Shown here: in pieces, positions 38,565 to 47,516 of the stretch
How positions within the stretch are numbered: position 1 is the stretch's first letter
Layout: every line of letters starts with the position of its first letter
Origin: Shewanella jiangmenensis
Lineage (GTDB): Bacteria; Pseudomonadota; Gammaproteobacteria; Enterobacterales; Shewanellaceae
Direction of reading: 5' to 3'
DNA: 64,000 nucleotides
Assembly (NCBI RefSeq): GCF_018596335.1
Contig: NZ_JAHEPS010000005.1
Location: 1 to 64,000, forward strand
The notes under the pieces: generated by a model
The model's input: only the letters and a program-made list of their open reading frames with translations
Database searches by the model: none
What the model was told of the DNA's origin: nothing
Position numbers and translations under genes: made by a program

Positions 38565-38657
38565 TTAACCGATGAAAGAAGCCAGAAGCTAACCAGAAGA
38601 GACCCACCCCACACTGTCAGCGCGGGCGCATCCACAAACTCATCAAGAACCAAAAGA

Positions 38658-38687
38658 AAAAGCCCGACATGGACGACATACCGGGCT
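38658..38687 (-). terminator. Candidate terminator of the subtilase gene
   Basis: AGCCCG / CGGGCT pair at the ends of a 15-base loop; on the minus strand followed by TTTTTC. Confidence 0.55.
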
Positions 38688-38750
38688 CGTTGTTTTTACC
38701 AGGAGCCTAAAAATCAGCGCCTAAGCATTGAAATATGCTTACAACCACGC

Positions 38751-40319
38751 TTAGAAGTTTGCCTGTAAAGTTACACCCGAGTAACTGGTGTAGCCTCTTA
38801 GCATCACATAGTAAAAGCCCGACTGATTGACGCTCAGGCTGCAGCTTTCACTGTTGCCGTTTCGGTAGGGGCGGCAGTCATAGCTTGAGGTGGTTGGCTG
38901 CGAGCCTGCCTTCACATAGAGGTCAGCATCGCCGCTGCCACCGCCTATGCTGACATTCAGCACAGTGCCGGCCTGGGCATAAAGTTTGAACTGAGCACTA
39001 GAGCCGGACGCCCCCGAAAGCCCGGTCACCGGCACGCCGCTGCTCAGACAGTTGGCATCGGTGCAGCTGCCGCCCGGCGGCGTTGTGGTGGTATCAGCGA
39101 GCGAATACAACAGCTTATTGGGCGAACCGGTTTTGGCGTCGGTCACCTTGCTGCTGGTCGCGCGGCTTGCCAGTCGGCTGGTAATTTGCGACGGACTCAG
39201 ACCGGGGGTTTCAGCCAGATACAGCGCCGCCACACCGGCGACGTGAGGAGATGCCATCGAGGTGCCGCTGATGGTATTCGTCGCTGAATTGGAGGTGTAC
39301 CAGGCCGACTTAATGCTTGAACCCGGCGCGTATATATCAAGGCACGAGCCGTAGTTCGAGAAGCTCGAGCGCGCATCACTTGACGTGGTTGAACCCACGG
39401 TGATGGCGTTTGCCGCCCGCGCCGGTGAATAGTTACAGGCGTTGGCATTATCGTTACCGGCGGCCACCACAAAGGTAATGCCCGCAGCCACCGCACTGTT
39501 AACCGCATCGTCAGTGGCCTGCGAGGCGCCGCCGCCCAGACTCATGTTTGCCACGGACGGGCCGAAGGCATTGTTTTTCACCCAGTTGATACCGTTAATC
39601 ACCCCTGAGTTCGAGCCGGTCCCGGCGCAGCCAAGTACCCTCACCCCTACCAGGTTTACGTTTTTTGCCACCCCGTAGCTGCCGCCGCCGATGGTGCCGG
39701 CCACATGGGTGCCGTGGCCATTACAGTCGGTCGCATCGGCATCGTTATCGACAAAGTCCCAGCCGTGGCTGGCGCGGCCGCCAAACTCGTTGTGACTGGT
39801 GAGCACGCCGGTATCTATCACATAGGCGGTTACGCCCGAGCCGTCGTAGTCATAGTGATAATTGCCGTTAAGTGGCAGATTGCGCTGATCAATCCTGTCC
39901 AGCCCCCAGGTTGCACCGCCCTGATCGCCGCTGGCCGCGACCTGCGGCGACACCGACATCAACTGATCCTGCTCTATGTACTTCACTGAAGGGTCGCGCA
40001 GCATCTGTTTGATTTGCGCAGGCGTTGCTGTCACCAACACCCCGTTAAGTGCGCTGCCAAAATGGCTTTTCACTGCGATACCGTAGTTGTTTTCAAGCCC
40101 GTGCCCCTGCGCGGTGGCAAAGGATTCAAGCGCATTGCCATCCTGCAGATTAAGCACAGACGGCGTGTTGAACACCACTATGTAGTTATCTTTAATCGCG
40201 CGCTCTGCCGGCACCTTGACAAGGTTTGCCTGATACTCGTTAGCTACCGCCCATTGGCTGGTAAAACAGCCTGCGACCAGTACTGCAATTGCATGTTTTT
40301 TATAGATTGCCTTATTCAT
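38751..40319 (-). CDS. Secreted subtilisin-like serine protease (S8) with PPC domain
   Basis: This 522-residue protein has a signal peptide (to about Ala26), an I9 propeptide (about 43-122, DNYIVVF...VKYIEQDQ), an S8 domain of proteinase K/aqualysin type with Asp169 (VIDTG), His202 (GHGTHVAG), Asn289 and Ser354 (GTSMASPH), and a C-terminal PPC domain (about 430-522, DADLYVK) that is often removed on maturation. Cysteine pairs suggest disulfides. It should be secreted and degrade external protein. Confidence 0.93.
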   Translation of the reverse strand: MNKAIYKKHAIAVLVAGCFTSQWAVANEYQANLVKVPAERAIKDNYIVVFNTPSVLNLQDGNALESFATAQGHGLENNYGIAVKSHFGSALNGVLVTATPAQIKQMLRDPSVKYIEQDQLMSVSPQVAASGDQGGATWGLDRIDQRNLPLNGNYHYDYDGSGVTAYVIDTGVLTSHNEFGGRASHGWDFVDNDADATDCNGHGTHVAGTIGGGSYGVAKNVNLVGVRVLGCAGTGSNSGVINGINWVKNNAFGPSVANMSLGGGASQATDDAVNSAVAAGITFVVAAGNDNANACNYSPARAANAITVGSTTSSDARSSFSNYGSCLDIYAPGSSIKSAWYTSNSATNTISGTSMASPHVAGVAALYLAETPGLSPSQITSRLASRATSSKVTDAKTGSPNKLLYSLADTTTTPPGGSCTDANCLSSGVPVTGLSGASGSSAQFKLYAQAGTVLNVSIGGGSGDADLYVKAGSQPTTSSYDCRPYRNGNSESCSLSVNQSGFYYVMLRGYTSYSGVTLQANF

Positions 40320-40879
40320 TTAATGTTCTCCTTATGATGTTTGCCTCAGGGGCAAGCATCAAGTTAGAACATTTTTTCACCACAACAAGCGCCTGAGGGT
40401 GTTCAAAAAATAAGCTGGCACAACAAGTGTAACAGTTTGATTACACTTTTGAGTGTACCGTGCGGTTTAGTGTTACGGATGGATACTGTGTGCAAAATAC
40501 AGGCAATTTATCTGTTTCTATGGCGCCATGAATTAGCGATGGCTAATCAAGGATTTATTTTATTGAACGCCTTCACATAAAAAAGCCACTTCGCAAAAAC
40601 TTGTTTTATCACTCACACTTAGGATGGATTTGCACCGTGGCGTGTTATGCTTCTGCACTAAATTGGCAAAATCGGTGCAAAATTGCCGCGACTGCTCTTA
40701 AAAACTTCGCTGAAAACATCGCTGAAAACCACATCTAAGCTGTGCTAAAAGCGCTGGCAAAGGCGAACCAGAGGTAAGGCGCGGCGGTTCCCAACCGGAC
40801 GCCTTGGGAATAAACGCAGTGACTGTATCGTTCATGTTTTATTGTTCGTGTCTGTGGCAAGGCCACTGAGGGTTTCAGG
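40320..40879. other. Long spacer between the subtilase and the chitosanase-like gene
   Basis: I find no convincing gene in these 560 bp. They hold an inverted repeat (40425-40448), a short direct repeat (TCGCTGAAAACA, near 40710) and AT-rich sequence suited to promoters for both divergent genes. Confidence 0.5.
40425..40448. promoter_or_regulatory. Palindromic operator candidate upstream of the subtilase
   Basis: AAGTGTAA (40425-40432) and TTACACTT (40441-40448) with an eight-base centre. The inner part, TGTAAC-N6-ATTACA, is close to the TyrR/PhhR box (TGTAAA-N6-TTTACA). It lies about 106 bp before the subtilase start. Confidence 0.4.
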
Positions 40880-41551
40880 ATGGATATCCCAAAAGACTTC
40901 ATTATTCGCATTATCAACCAGTTCGAAACCGGCAGCCCCGAGGGCGCCTACGATAAATTGGTGATCCAGGACGACGGGATCAACGGCACCTATCAAATTA
41001 CCTATGGCCGCAGCCAAACCACAGAGCAAGGCAATCTGCGCTATCTGCTGGAAATGTACGTGGAAGCCCAGGGCGCCTACAGCACAGATCTGTTGCCCTT
41101 CCTTGACCGCATTGGTCAGGAGTCGTTGGTGGCTGAAAACGAATTCCACGAGCTGCTGGTGCGCGCCGCTAAGGACGATCCGGTGATGCGCCAGGTGCAG
41201 GACAAATTCTTCGATGCCTTCTATTGGGAGCCCGCCATCGAATGGTGCGAAGAATACGGCCTGAAAACCGCCCTCGCCGGGCTGGTAGTGTACGACTCGC
41301 AGGTGCATTCCGGCGGCGTGCCGCTGTTTTTACGCAAGCGCTTTTCCGAGCGCCCGCCATCAAAAGGCGGTGATGAAAAACGTTGGCTCGCGGCCTATGT
41401 AGACGCGCGCCACCAGTGGCTCAGGTACCACAAGCGCACCCAGCTGCGTGAGTGCGTAAGCCGCACCGAGTGTTTTCGTCAGGAAATGGAGCGCGGCAAC
41501 TGGGATCTGCAGCTAAGACCGGTCATGGTGAAAGGCGTCGCGATAGAATAG
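40880..41551 (+). CDS. GH46 chitosanase-like protein
   Basis: This 223-residue protein has FETGSPEGAYDKL and QITYGRSQTTEQGNLRYLL near the N-terminus, matching the catalytic region of chitosanase-like GH46 proteins. VVYDSQVHSGG in the middle also fits. No signal peptide is seen, so it is cytoplasmic or exported by another route (for example lysis). Whether it cuts chitosan or another polymer is not clear. CAGG precedes the ATG; own terminator downstream. Confidence 0.6.
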   Translation: MDIPKDFIIRIINQFETGSPEGAYDKLVIQDDGINGTYQITYGRSQTTEQGNLRYLLEMYVEAQGAYSTDLLPFLDRIGQESLVAENEFHELLVRAAKDDPVMRQVQDKFFDAFYWEPAIEWCEEYGLKTALAGLVVYDSQVHSGGVPLFLRKRFSERPPSKGGDEKRWLAAYVDARHQWLRYHKRTQLRECVSRTECFRQEMERGNWDLQLRPVMVKGVAIE

Positions 41552-41654
41552 TTAAGCCGGCAGCCCAGACGGACTGACGAATGCGGTGCTGACCAGAGCT
41601 TTTCTGACCACAATTTCCCTGAAAAACCTTTTCCTGTAAAAGATCCTCTGAAAA

Positions 41655-41689
41655 AAAGAGCGCCGAGATTAACACCCCGGCGCTCTTTT
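41655..41689. terminator. Terminator after the chitosanase-like gene
   Basis: AAAGAGCGCCG / CGGCGCTCTTTT with a loop of about 12 bases; A and T runs on both sides. Confidence 0.85.
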
Positions 41690-41910
41690 CGTTTTGTATC
41701 TGTATAGCTGGTTTTTATACACTTTTTATCAGAAACTTACAGGCAATCATCGATAAATGCTGACGTTTATCCGCTCTTCATTAAACAGTGCGGCATCAAT
41801 CCTGATACAGCGCAATCATTTTACAAAGTCAGTCACAAAGTCCGTTACAACGCCACTCTCAGCGTCTTTCGCAACGCCATTCACCGCCGCCCTTAACATC
41901 ACAACCGCCC
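41690..41910. other. Spacer without recognised gene
   Basis: Contains only short imperfect repeats (CACAAAGTC / CAACGCCA types) and no ORF with a ribosome site. Confidence 0.5.
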
Positions 41911-42246
41911 TCAGCGCTTTCTGGCAAGATACATATTGATAAGCTGAGTCAGTTTGCCGTGAAAGCGCTCTTCAAACGCATCAATTTCTTCAGAAAACAT
42001 TTCAAGGTAGCGGTCAGTCTGCTCCTTGGAGAGCTGCTTGCTGCCTAAAAAATAACTCATTTCAGGCAATGACTTATCAAAGCGTGGCTGCAATTGCCAC
42101 TGGCAGATGTCGGCAGCGTGGGAGCGCAGCGCTTTCTGGGCAAGCTCACAAAACTGCTCGATATGAAGAGCGCCATCGGGGCCCAAACAGCCCGGCTCCA
42201 ATCGATGAAGCACAATCAATAGCGGCTCTGTTGTTTCAGTTGTCAT
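41911..42246 (-). CDS. Conserved-looking hypothetical protein, 111 aa
   Basis: The start MTTETTEPLL has GGGGAG seven bases upstream, preferred over a longer frame to 42291. The protein is soluble, mixed alpha/beta, with PEMSYFLGSKQLSKEQTDRYLEMF and a basic C-terminus (MYLARKR). I do not recognise the family. Alone on its strand between two repeat-bearing spacers. Confidence 0.65.
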   Translation of the reverse strand: MTTETTEPLLIVLHRLEPGCLGPDGALHIEQFCELAQKALRSHAADICQWQLQPRFDKSLPEMSYFLGSKQLSKEQTDRYLEMFSEEIDAFEERFHGKLTQLINMYLARKR

Positions 42247-42444
42247 GGAGAAACTCCCCGGTGAAGTGAGGTTTACGAGACTGCCCTGCACTTCTTGCTG
42301 ATGAACACTTGTTGGTGAACTTTTGTTTCTGACCTCTTGCTGTGAACTACGCTTAATGCTGCACCTAAGCGGGCACTTCTTTGAGTATATGCGCTGTCAC
42401 TGAAGCATCAATCATTTGCCCGCGATGAAATGCCGCCCATGGGC

Positions 42445-42492
42445 AATTCGTTAACTGGCTAATTCGTTAACTGGGCAATTCGGTAACTGGAT
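42445..42492. repeat. 16-bp tandem repeat, 3 copies
   Basis: AATTCGTTAACTGGCT units at 42445, 42461 and 42477, then AATTG. It lies just upstream of the Pho box of phoX. Confidence 0.85.
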
Positions 42493-42510
42493 AATTGCCA
42501 ATAGACCCGC

Positions 42511-42554
42511 CAGTCATTGAACTGTCACAGCAATTACATCCCAGCGTCATCTTA
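42511..42554 (+). promoter_or_regulatory. Pho box of phoX (four 11-bp units)
   Basis: Four direct repeats at an 11-base period: CAGTCAT (42511), CTGTCAC (42522), ATTACAT (42533) and GCGTCAT (42544), each followed by four bases. They match the PhoB half-site CTGTCAT in 6, 6, 4 and 5 of 7 positions. Placed 53 bp before a phosphatase start, this fits PhoB activation under phosphate starvation. Confidence 0.62.
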
Positions 42555-42606
42555 AGACTTTAGCTTACGCACACACCAACGCATAAATCCCGAAATTGGA
42601 GTGATG

Positions 42607-44664
42607 ATGAGCAAGGCAACCTTTGACCCGAACTGCTACAACAAGAGTGATAACACCCCCTTTGCCACAGTGCTGGAAAAACATCTTTCTCGCCGCAGCT
42701 TTGTAAAAAGCGGCCTCGGCCTTGGCGCCATGACCGCCTTCGCCGGTGTTGGTCTTGTCGGCTGTGGCAGTGACAGCGCCGAAGTGGTCACCCCAACTGT
42801 ACCGCCCACCCCAACGCCGCCGACCAAGGCCAGTGTTAAGCTTGGCTTTGATTCCATCAAGGGCTCCTTAACTGACTCGGTGGTGGTGCCGAATGGCTAT
42901 CGCGCGCAGGTACTCGCCCCCTGGGGTACGCCGCTGAATGATAAAGCCGCACCATGGCGCGATGATGGCAGCAACAGCGCCGACGATCAGGCCAATGCCG
43001 TGGGCCAGAACCATGATGGTATGCATCTGTTTCCACTCAATGAAGCCGGTGACGATGCGCTGCTTTGCATCAACCATGAATACATTGAGCCCGATGCGCT
43101 GCACCCGAGCGGCCCAACCTATGACGAAACCACAGGTCTGCGTACCCTGATTGATGAAGTGCGTAAAGAAATCAACGCCCATGGCGTGACCGTGGTACGC
43201 ATCAAGCGGGTGAGCGGCGAGTGGCAGGTGGTTCACAATGACGAGCACAACCGCCGCTTTACCGGCGCGACCGTGTTCGATATGGCAGGCCCGGTTGCCT
43301 ACAGCGACTATCTGGTTACCGCCTTCTCTGCGGATGGCAGCCAGGCGCGCGGCACCCTGAATAACTGCGGCAACGGCTACACGCCGTGGGGAACCTATCT
43401 TACCTGCGAAGAAAACTGGCCAGATTATTTTATGAATAACGGCGCCCTCAGCGCCGCCGATGCGCGTATCGGTGTGCCAGCCAAAGCCACCCGCTATGAC
43501 TGGGATCATATGGCCGGCAACAGCGAAGAGCGCGCCGATGAGTTCCGCCGTTTCGATGTCACCCCCGGCGCACTTGGCGCTTTGTACGACTATCGCAACG
43601 AGGCCAACGGCCACGGTTATATCGTTGAAATCGACCCCTACAATCCCCGTACCCGTGGCGTAAAACGCACCGCTCTGGGGCGCTTTCGCCACGAAGGCTG
43701 CACCTTCGGCAAACTCGAAGCCGGCAAGCCGCTGGTGTTTTACTCAGGCCACGACTCCCGCTTTGAGTACCTGTACAAGTTTGTCTCAAACGCTGTGTGG
43801 GATGAAGCCGATGCCAAGAGCAGCAACCGCATTGCCACCGGCGATAAGTACATGAACGAAGGCACCCTGTACGTGGCCCGCTTTGATGAAGGCGGCAAAG
43901 GCGAGTGGCTGCCACTGACGGAGGATGCGGTTGCCAAAGACGGCAAGACCCTGGGCGAGCACCTGGGTTCGCTTGCGGCCATCATAGTCAATACCGCTGG
44001 CGCCGCCGATCTGATGGGTGCAACCCCGATGGACCGCCCTGAATGGTGCGCGGTTGACCCCTTTACCGGCAGCGTCTATCTCACCCTGACCAACAACTCC
44101 AAGCGTACCGAAGCCAATCCAGCCAACCCAAGGCTTAAAAACAACTTCGGCCACATCATTCGCTGGGATGAAGGCGATAAGCCAACCGAGTTCAGCTGGG
44201 ATATCTTTGTATTTGGCTCACCGGCAAACGGCAACGCCGAAACCAACCTCTCAGGCCTTGCCGAGCTCAATCAGTTTGCCAGCCCCGATGGTCTGTCGTT
44301 CGACAAGCGCGGCATACTGTGGGTACAAACCGATAATGGCGCCAAGGAAGTGACCTCCTACACCAACGATCAGATGCTGGCGGTGGTGCCATCGACCCTG
44401 CTCGATGCCAATGGCAAACAGTTACCGCTGCGCGAAGGCAATCAGATGGAGCTGCGCCGTTTCTTCGTTGGCCCCAACGGCTGTGAAGTCACAGGTTTTG
44501 CCATCAGCGAGGATTACACCTCAGTGTTTGCCAATATCCAGCATCCGGACAACTGGCCCTACAGTGCAGATGCCAGCGCCGAAACCCCAAGCGGAACCAA
44601 GCTGCGCCCACGCGCTGCGACCGTGGTGATTTCCCGCATCGACGGCAAAGAAGTGGGCGTATAA
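42607..44664 (+). CDS. phoX: PhoX-family alkaline phosphatase, Tat-exported
   Basis: This 685-residue protein (DUF839/PhoX) has a twin-arginine signal (SRRSFVKSGLGLGAMTAFAG) followed by a Cys in VGCGSDS that could be a lipobox, and a Pro/Thr linker. PhoX enzymes are Ca/Fe monoesterases that release phosphate from organic esters. Family segments include QNHDGMHLFP, CINHEY, TPWGTYLTCEENW and RHEGC. Three start codons occur in a row (42601, 42604, 42607); GGAG spacing favours the last. Confidence 0.88.
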   Translation: MSKATFDPNCYNKSDNTPFATVLEKHLSRRSFVKSGLGLGAMTAFAGVGLVGCGSDSAEVVTPTVPPTPTPPTKASVKLGFDSIKGSLTDSVVVPNGYRAQVLAPWGTPLNDKAAPWRDDGSNSADDQANAVGQNHDGMHLFPLNEAGDDALLCINHEYIEPDALHPSGPTYDETTGLRTLIDEVRKEINAHGVTVVRIKRVSGEWQVVHNDEHNRRFTGATVFDMAGPVAYSDYLVTAFSADGSQARGTLNNCGNGYTPWGTYLTCEENWPDYFMNNGALSAADARIGVPAKATRYDWDHMAGNSEERADEFRRFDVTPGALGALYDYRNEANGHGYIVEIDPYNPRTRGVKRTALGRFRHEGCTFGKLEAGKPLVFYSGHDSRFEYLYKFVSNAVWDEADAKSSNRIATGDKYMNEGTLYVARFDEGGKGEWLPLTEDAVAKDGKTLGEHLGSLAAIIVNTAGAADLMGATPMDRPEWCAVDPFTGSVYLTLTNNSKRTEANPANPRLKNNFGHIIRWDEGDKPTEFSWDIFVFGSPANGNAETNLSGLAELNQFASPDGLSFDKRGILWVQTDNGAKEVTSYTNDQMLAVVPSTLLDANGKQLPLREGNQMELRRFFVGPNGCEVTGFAISEDYTSVFANIQHPDNWPYSADASAETPSGTKLRPRAATVVISRIDGKEVGV

Positions 44665-44732
44665 GCTGCGCCTTGATTTACATGGCAGCCAGCCTCAGTG
44701 TGCGCAGCTGGTAAAACTGCAGTTTTGACAAC

Positions 44733-44762
44733 AAAAACACCGGCAAATGCCGGTGTTTTTTT
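44733..44762 (+). terminator. Terminator of phoX
   Basis: AAACACCGGC / GCCGGTGTTT with an AAAT loop and T-run. Confidence 0.88.
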
Positions 44763-44763
44763 C

Positions 44764-44792
44764 TTGTAAGCGTGAAATTTAATTTGTATGTT
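44764..44792 (+). promoter_or_regulatory. Candidate tRNA-Pro promoter
   Basis: TTGTAA (44764-44769) and TATGTT (44787-44792) with a 17-base spacer, ending 12 bases before the tRNA. It abuts the phoX terminator. Confidence 0.5.
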
Positions 44793-44804
44793 TTTATCAG
44801 GTTA

Positions 44805-44881
44805 CGGAGTGTAGCTCAGTCCGGTAGAGCACTGCCTTCGGGAGGCAGGGGTCGCAAGTTCGAATCTTGTCACTCCGACCA
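44805..44881 (+). tRNA. tRNA-Pro (CGG)
   Basis: 77 bases with encoded CCA, acceptor CGGAGTG / CACTCCG, anticodon CGG in the loop TTCGGGA. The C1-G72 first pair is typical of bacterial tRNA-Pro. Confidence 0.97.
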
Positions 44882-45040
44882 ACCTTTCCCACAAATAAAC
44901 ATTTTACTGCCGCGCCGAGTTGCCGAGTCGGCCATTTCCGCCTGCGTAAGCGTATGCGTGTATAGGCACAGGTATAGTTTTAACCTGTGGCGCTTTTACC
45001 AGACTCTACTTATCTAGAACTTACGCAGACCCCTGTCAAA

Positions 45041-45088
45041 ACTTGAGGCAGAACATGAGGCAGCACTTGAGGCAGAACCTGAGGCAGA
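45041..45088. repeat. 12-bp tandem repeat, 4 copies
   Basis: ACTTGAGGCAGA units at 45041, 45053, 45065 and 45077, with a partial fifth. It lies 13 bp after the tapT stop in transcript order. Confidence 0.85.
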
Positions 45089-45101
45089 ACATGGGTTCAG
45101 C

Positions 45102-45863
45102 TCAGGCGCCGTTGTCGCCAGCCTGCTGTGCCTGAAACAAGGCTATCAGTCGCTCACGCTCTGCAAGGGTAGTATTGGGCCGTCGGTTACGTCCAAGCAG
45201 GGAGGATTCAATAAACAAATCAAACCAGGTGGCAAGGCTTGCGCCGTTGTCAGCCTCGCCCATAGCACCAAGCACCATGCTCGCCACTTCGGCAGTGCCA
45301 AACTGAAAATCGCGGGTGCCTTTTCTGAGCGCGTAACGGGCCAGAGTGCCGGCATCAAACGACAGCAGCGGCAGATTGGCAAGGTACGGGCTTTTACGAA
45401 ACATCTTTATCGCTTCACGCCAGCGGCCATCCAGCATCACAAATAATGGCCGCTTGGAGCCCAGCATCTCGGCGGTAACTTCAGAGCACACAGTTTGATG
45501 GGGCTCGGCGTATTCACCCGGAAACACCACAAAGGGCATAAACTGCGGGTCGGCAAGCAGCGCCAGCACCTCATCGTTCACCTCGGTGCGTGACCAAAGG
45601 TAGGCCCAGGTGTCCGGCACCAAGTCGGCTATCAGCCGGCCACTGTTGGTGGGTTTCAGCACCTCATCGTCGTACATCAGCAGCAAAAACGCCGAGTTGG
45701 TATTTAACTGTGAACGAAATTCACAGGTACAATACTGCTGGCCCAGTAGGCACAGCTCACAGCGCTTAAGGTTTTTACCTCTGGCACCAAATTCTTTGGT
45801 CGAAAGAGATTTGCGATATTGGTAAAGCCGGTGCACGGCATGGGGCGAAAGCTTGCTTCCCAT
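45102..45863 (-). CDS. tapT: DTW-domain tRNA-uridine aminocarboxypropyltransferase TapT
   Basis: TapT (YfiP; 253 residues) adds the acp3 group to U47 of tRNAs. N-terminal CELCLLGQQYCTC is a zinc site; KPTNSGRLIADLVPD and FRKSPYLANLP match E. coli closely. The name-giving D-G-T-W reads D-G-R-W (145-148), a change at the Thr. GAGG precedes ATG at 45863. Next to pssA, as in E. coli apart from patZ. Confidence 0.87.
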   Translation of the reverse strand: MGSKLSPHAVHRLYQYRKSLSTKEFGARGKNLKRCELCLLGQQYCTCEFRSQLNTNSAFLLLMYDDEVLKPTNSGRLIADLVPDTWAYLWSRTEVNDEVLALLADPQFMPFVVFPGEYAEPHQTVCSEVTAEMLGSKRPLFVMLDGRWREAIKMFRKSPYLANLPLLSFDAGTLARYALRKGTRDFQFGTAEVASMVLGAMGEADNGASLATWFDLFIESSLLGRNRRPNTTLAERERLIALFQAQQAGDNGA

Positions 45864-46144
45864 CACATCCTCAACAGGCTGACGAACGGCGGCCGCCCGA
45901 CGTCGGGCAGCGTGCCACTAAAAAGGTGCGCTATCTTACAAGAGCAGAGCGTCGATGCCGAGCAGAATTATCGCAGGCATCGCTTTTAGCATCGCATCGC
46001 TTTTAATACCGCAGTACTTTTAACACCGAAGCGCTTTTAACACCGAAGCGCTTGGCGCTGAATAACTCGCCCGAATCACCCGCCTGGATCACGCACGAAT
46101 GAATAACAAGGACGATTTAGCAAAATGCGCTATGCGTTAACAAA
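45864..46144. other. Spacer between pssA and tapT
   Basis: No gene recognised. It includes the 17-18 bp tandem repeat at 45980-46053 and presumably the tapT promoter at its left end. Confidence 0.5.
45980..46053. repeat. 17-18 bp tandem repeat, about 4 copies
   Basis: Copies of CGCTTTTAACACCGAAG, more degenerate to the left, run from about 45980 to 46053. The last two full copies are near identical. Confidence 0.75.
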
Positions 46145-46171
46145 CAAAAACGCCGGACAAGTCCGGCGTTA
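46145..46171 (-). terminator. Terminator of pssA
   Basis: AACGCCGGAC / GTCCGGCGTT with a two-base loop; the minus strand continues TTTTG. Confidence 0.87.
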
Positions 46172-46191
46172 GGCTCAGCTGTTACACTTGG

Positions 46192-47505
46192 CTAGAGAAT
46201 GCGTTTGAGCAGAATATCGGCCTTGAGGCGATTTATCCGGCCCATGATTTTTTTCACCGGCGCCGGGTAATGATGCAGGGTATCGACCTGACTGTAGTGA
46301 TACAGCCGCTGGGTATGGGCCATGATGTGCGTCTGCTCGGCCAAAAACGATTCGCCCCAGACGCCTGTCTCATCCTGCACCAACAGGCCGTTTTCCAGAT
46401 CCAGCGCCCAGGCGCGGGGATTAAGGTTGGAGCCTGTGATAAGGTGCAGGCGGTTGTCGGCGCTTATGCCTTTAAGGTGAAAACTGTTGTCTTCATCTTT
46501 CCACAGGTGAATATTCAAAAGCCCGGCTTCAATCGCCCACTGCTGACGCTTGGCAAACTTACGCAGCGACTGCTCGTACAGATACGGCAAAGCGCCAATG
46601 GTGTTGAAATCGCGCTCTGGCGGGATGTAAAAATCGTTGGCGGTTTTATCGCCCACGACTATGTCGATTTTCACGCCCTGACGCAGCTTTTCAACCAGTG
46701 CTCGCACCAGCACCCGAGGCGGATTAAAGTAAGGGGTGCAGATAAAGAGCGAGGTTTTGGCGCTCTCAACTGTACCAATCACGGCTTTATTGAGTGCATT
46801 GTGCTTGCGGCCAAGGCCAACCAATGGGGTAACCCGGTTACCTTCACGCACTCCGTCAAACTCGTATCTGGCTTCGCCAAGACGCTGCTTGAAGGTACGC
46901 ACTTCAATTTTTTCGGGCAGAACTTCCTGCGCCGGTGGCTGTGTGAGCAGGCTAACCGCCGGATCGGCAATCAGATGGGTATCAATCATGTCGCGCATGC
47001 TCTTGGCGAGCGCTGCGTTATCAATCAGATGATAGCGGTCAAACCGATAACGGGCGTTGTATTGCAGGTAGACATTATTGAGACTCGCGCCGCTGTATAT
47101 CACCGCATCATCGATGATAAAGCCTTTTAAATGCAGCACCCCGAGAAACTCACGCGCCTTAACCGGCACGCCGTAAATACCAAAGGCGTTGGGATTGTTT
47201 TCCATCACCTTTCGGTACATCAGGTAATTGCCGCTGTCGCCTTTATGGCCAATCAAGCCACGGCGGGCGCGGTGAAAATCAACCAGCACCTTTATGTCAA
47301 GGGTTGGGTTTTCCGCCTTGGCAGCAAGCAGTGCATCCATGACTTCCCTGCCCGCCTCGTCGTCTTCAAGATACAGGGCGGCCAGATAGATGCTGTGTTT
47401 TGCCGTCGCAATACGCTCAAGCAGACATTGCCTGAAGTTGGCTGGCGTCAAAAGCCATTGCAATTCCTCAGGTTTAAGGGCAATGCCTTGCAGCTGTTCA
47501 ACCAA
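46192..47505 (-). CDS. pssA: Phosphatidylserine synthase, PLD type
   Basis: PssA (437 residues) joins CDP-diacylglycerol and serine, the first step to phosphatidylethanolamine. Two HKD motifs are present: HLKGFIIDD (from His125) and FHLKGISADN followed by GSNLNPRAWALD. It is peripheral, with no membrane segment. The start is TTG with a perfect AAGGAGGA five bases upstream, which itself overlaps the stop of the DUF1904 gene, so the two are coupled. Confidence 0.94.
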   Translation of the reverse strand: MVEQLQGIALKPEELQWLLTPANFRQCLLERIATAKHSIYLAALYLEDDEAGREVMDALLAAKAENPTLDIKVLVDFHRARRGLIGHKGDSGNYLMYRKVMENNPNAFGIYGVPVKAREFLGVLHLKGFIIDDAVIYSGASLNNVYLQYNARYRFDRYHLIDNAALAKSMRDMIDTHLIADPAVSLLTQPPAQEVLPEKIEVRTFKQRLGEARYEFDGVREGNRVTPLVGLGRKHNALNKAVIGTVESAKTSLFICTPYFNPPRVLVRALVEKLRQGVKIDIVVGDKTANDFYIPPERDFNTIGALPYLYEQSLRKFAKRQQWAIEAGLLNIHLWKDEDNSFHLKGISADNRLHLITGSNLNPRAWALDLENGLLVQDETGVWGESFLAEQTHIMAHTQRLYHYSQVDTLHHYPAPVKKIMGRINRLKADILLKRIL

Positions 47506-47516
47506 GGGGATCCTCC

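Noticed and set aside
42868-43692. A 274-codon antisense frame inside phoX
   Set aside because: Shadow of a well-supported gene on the plus strand.
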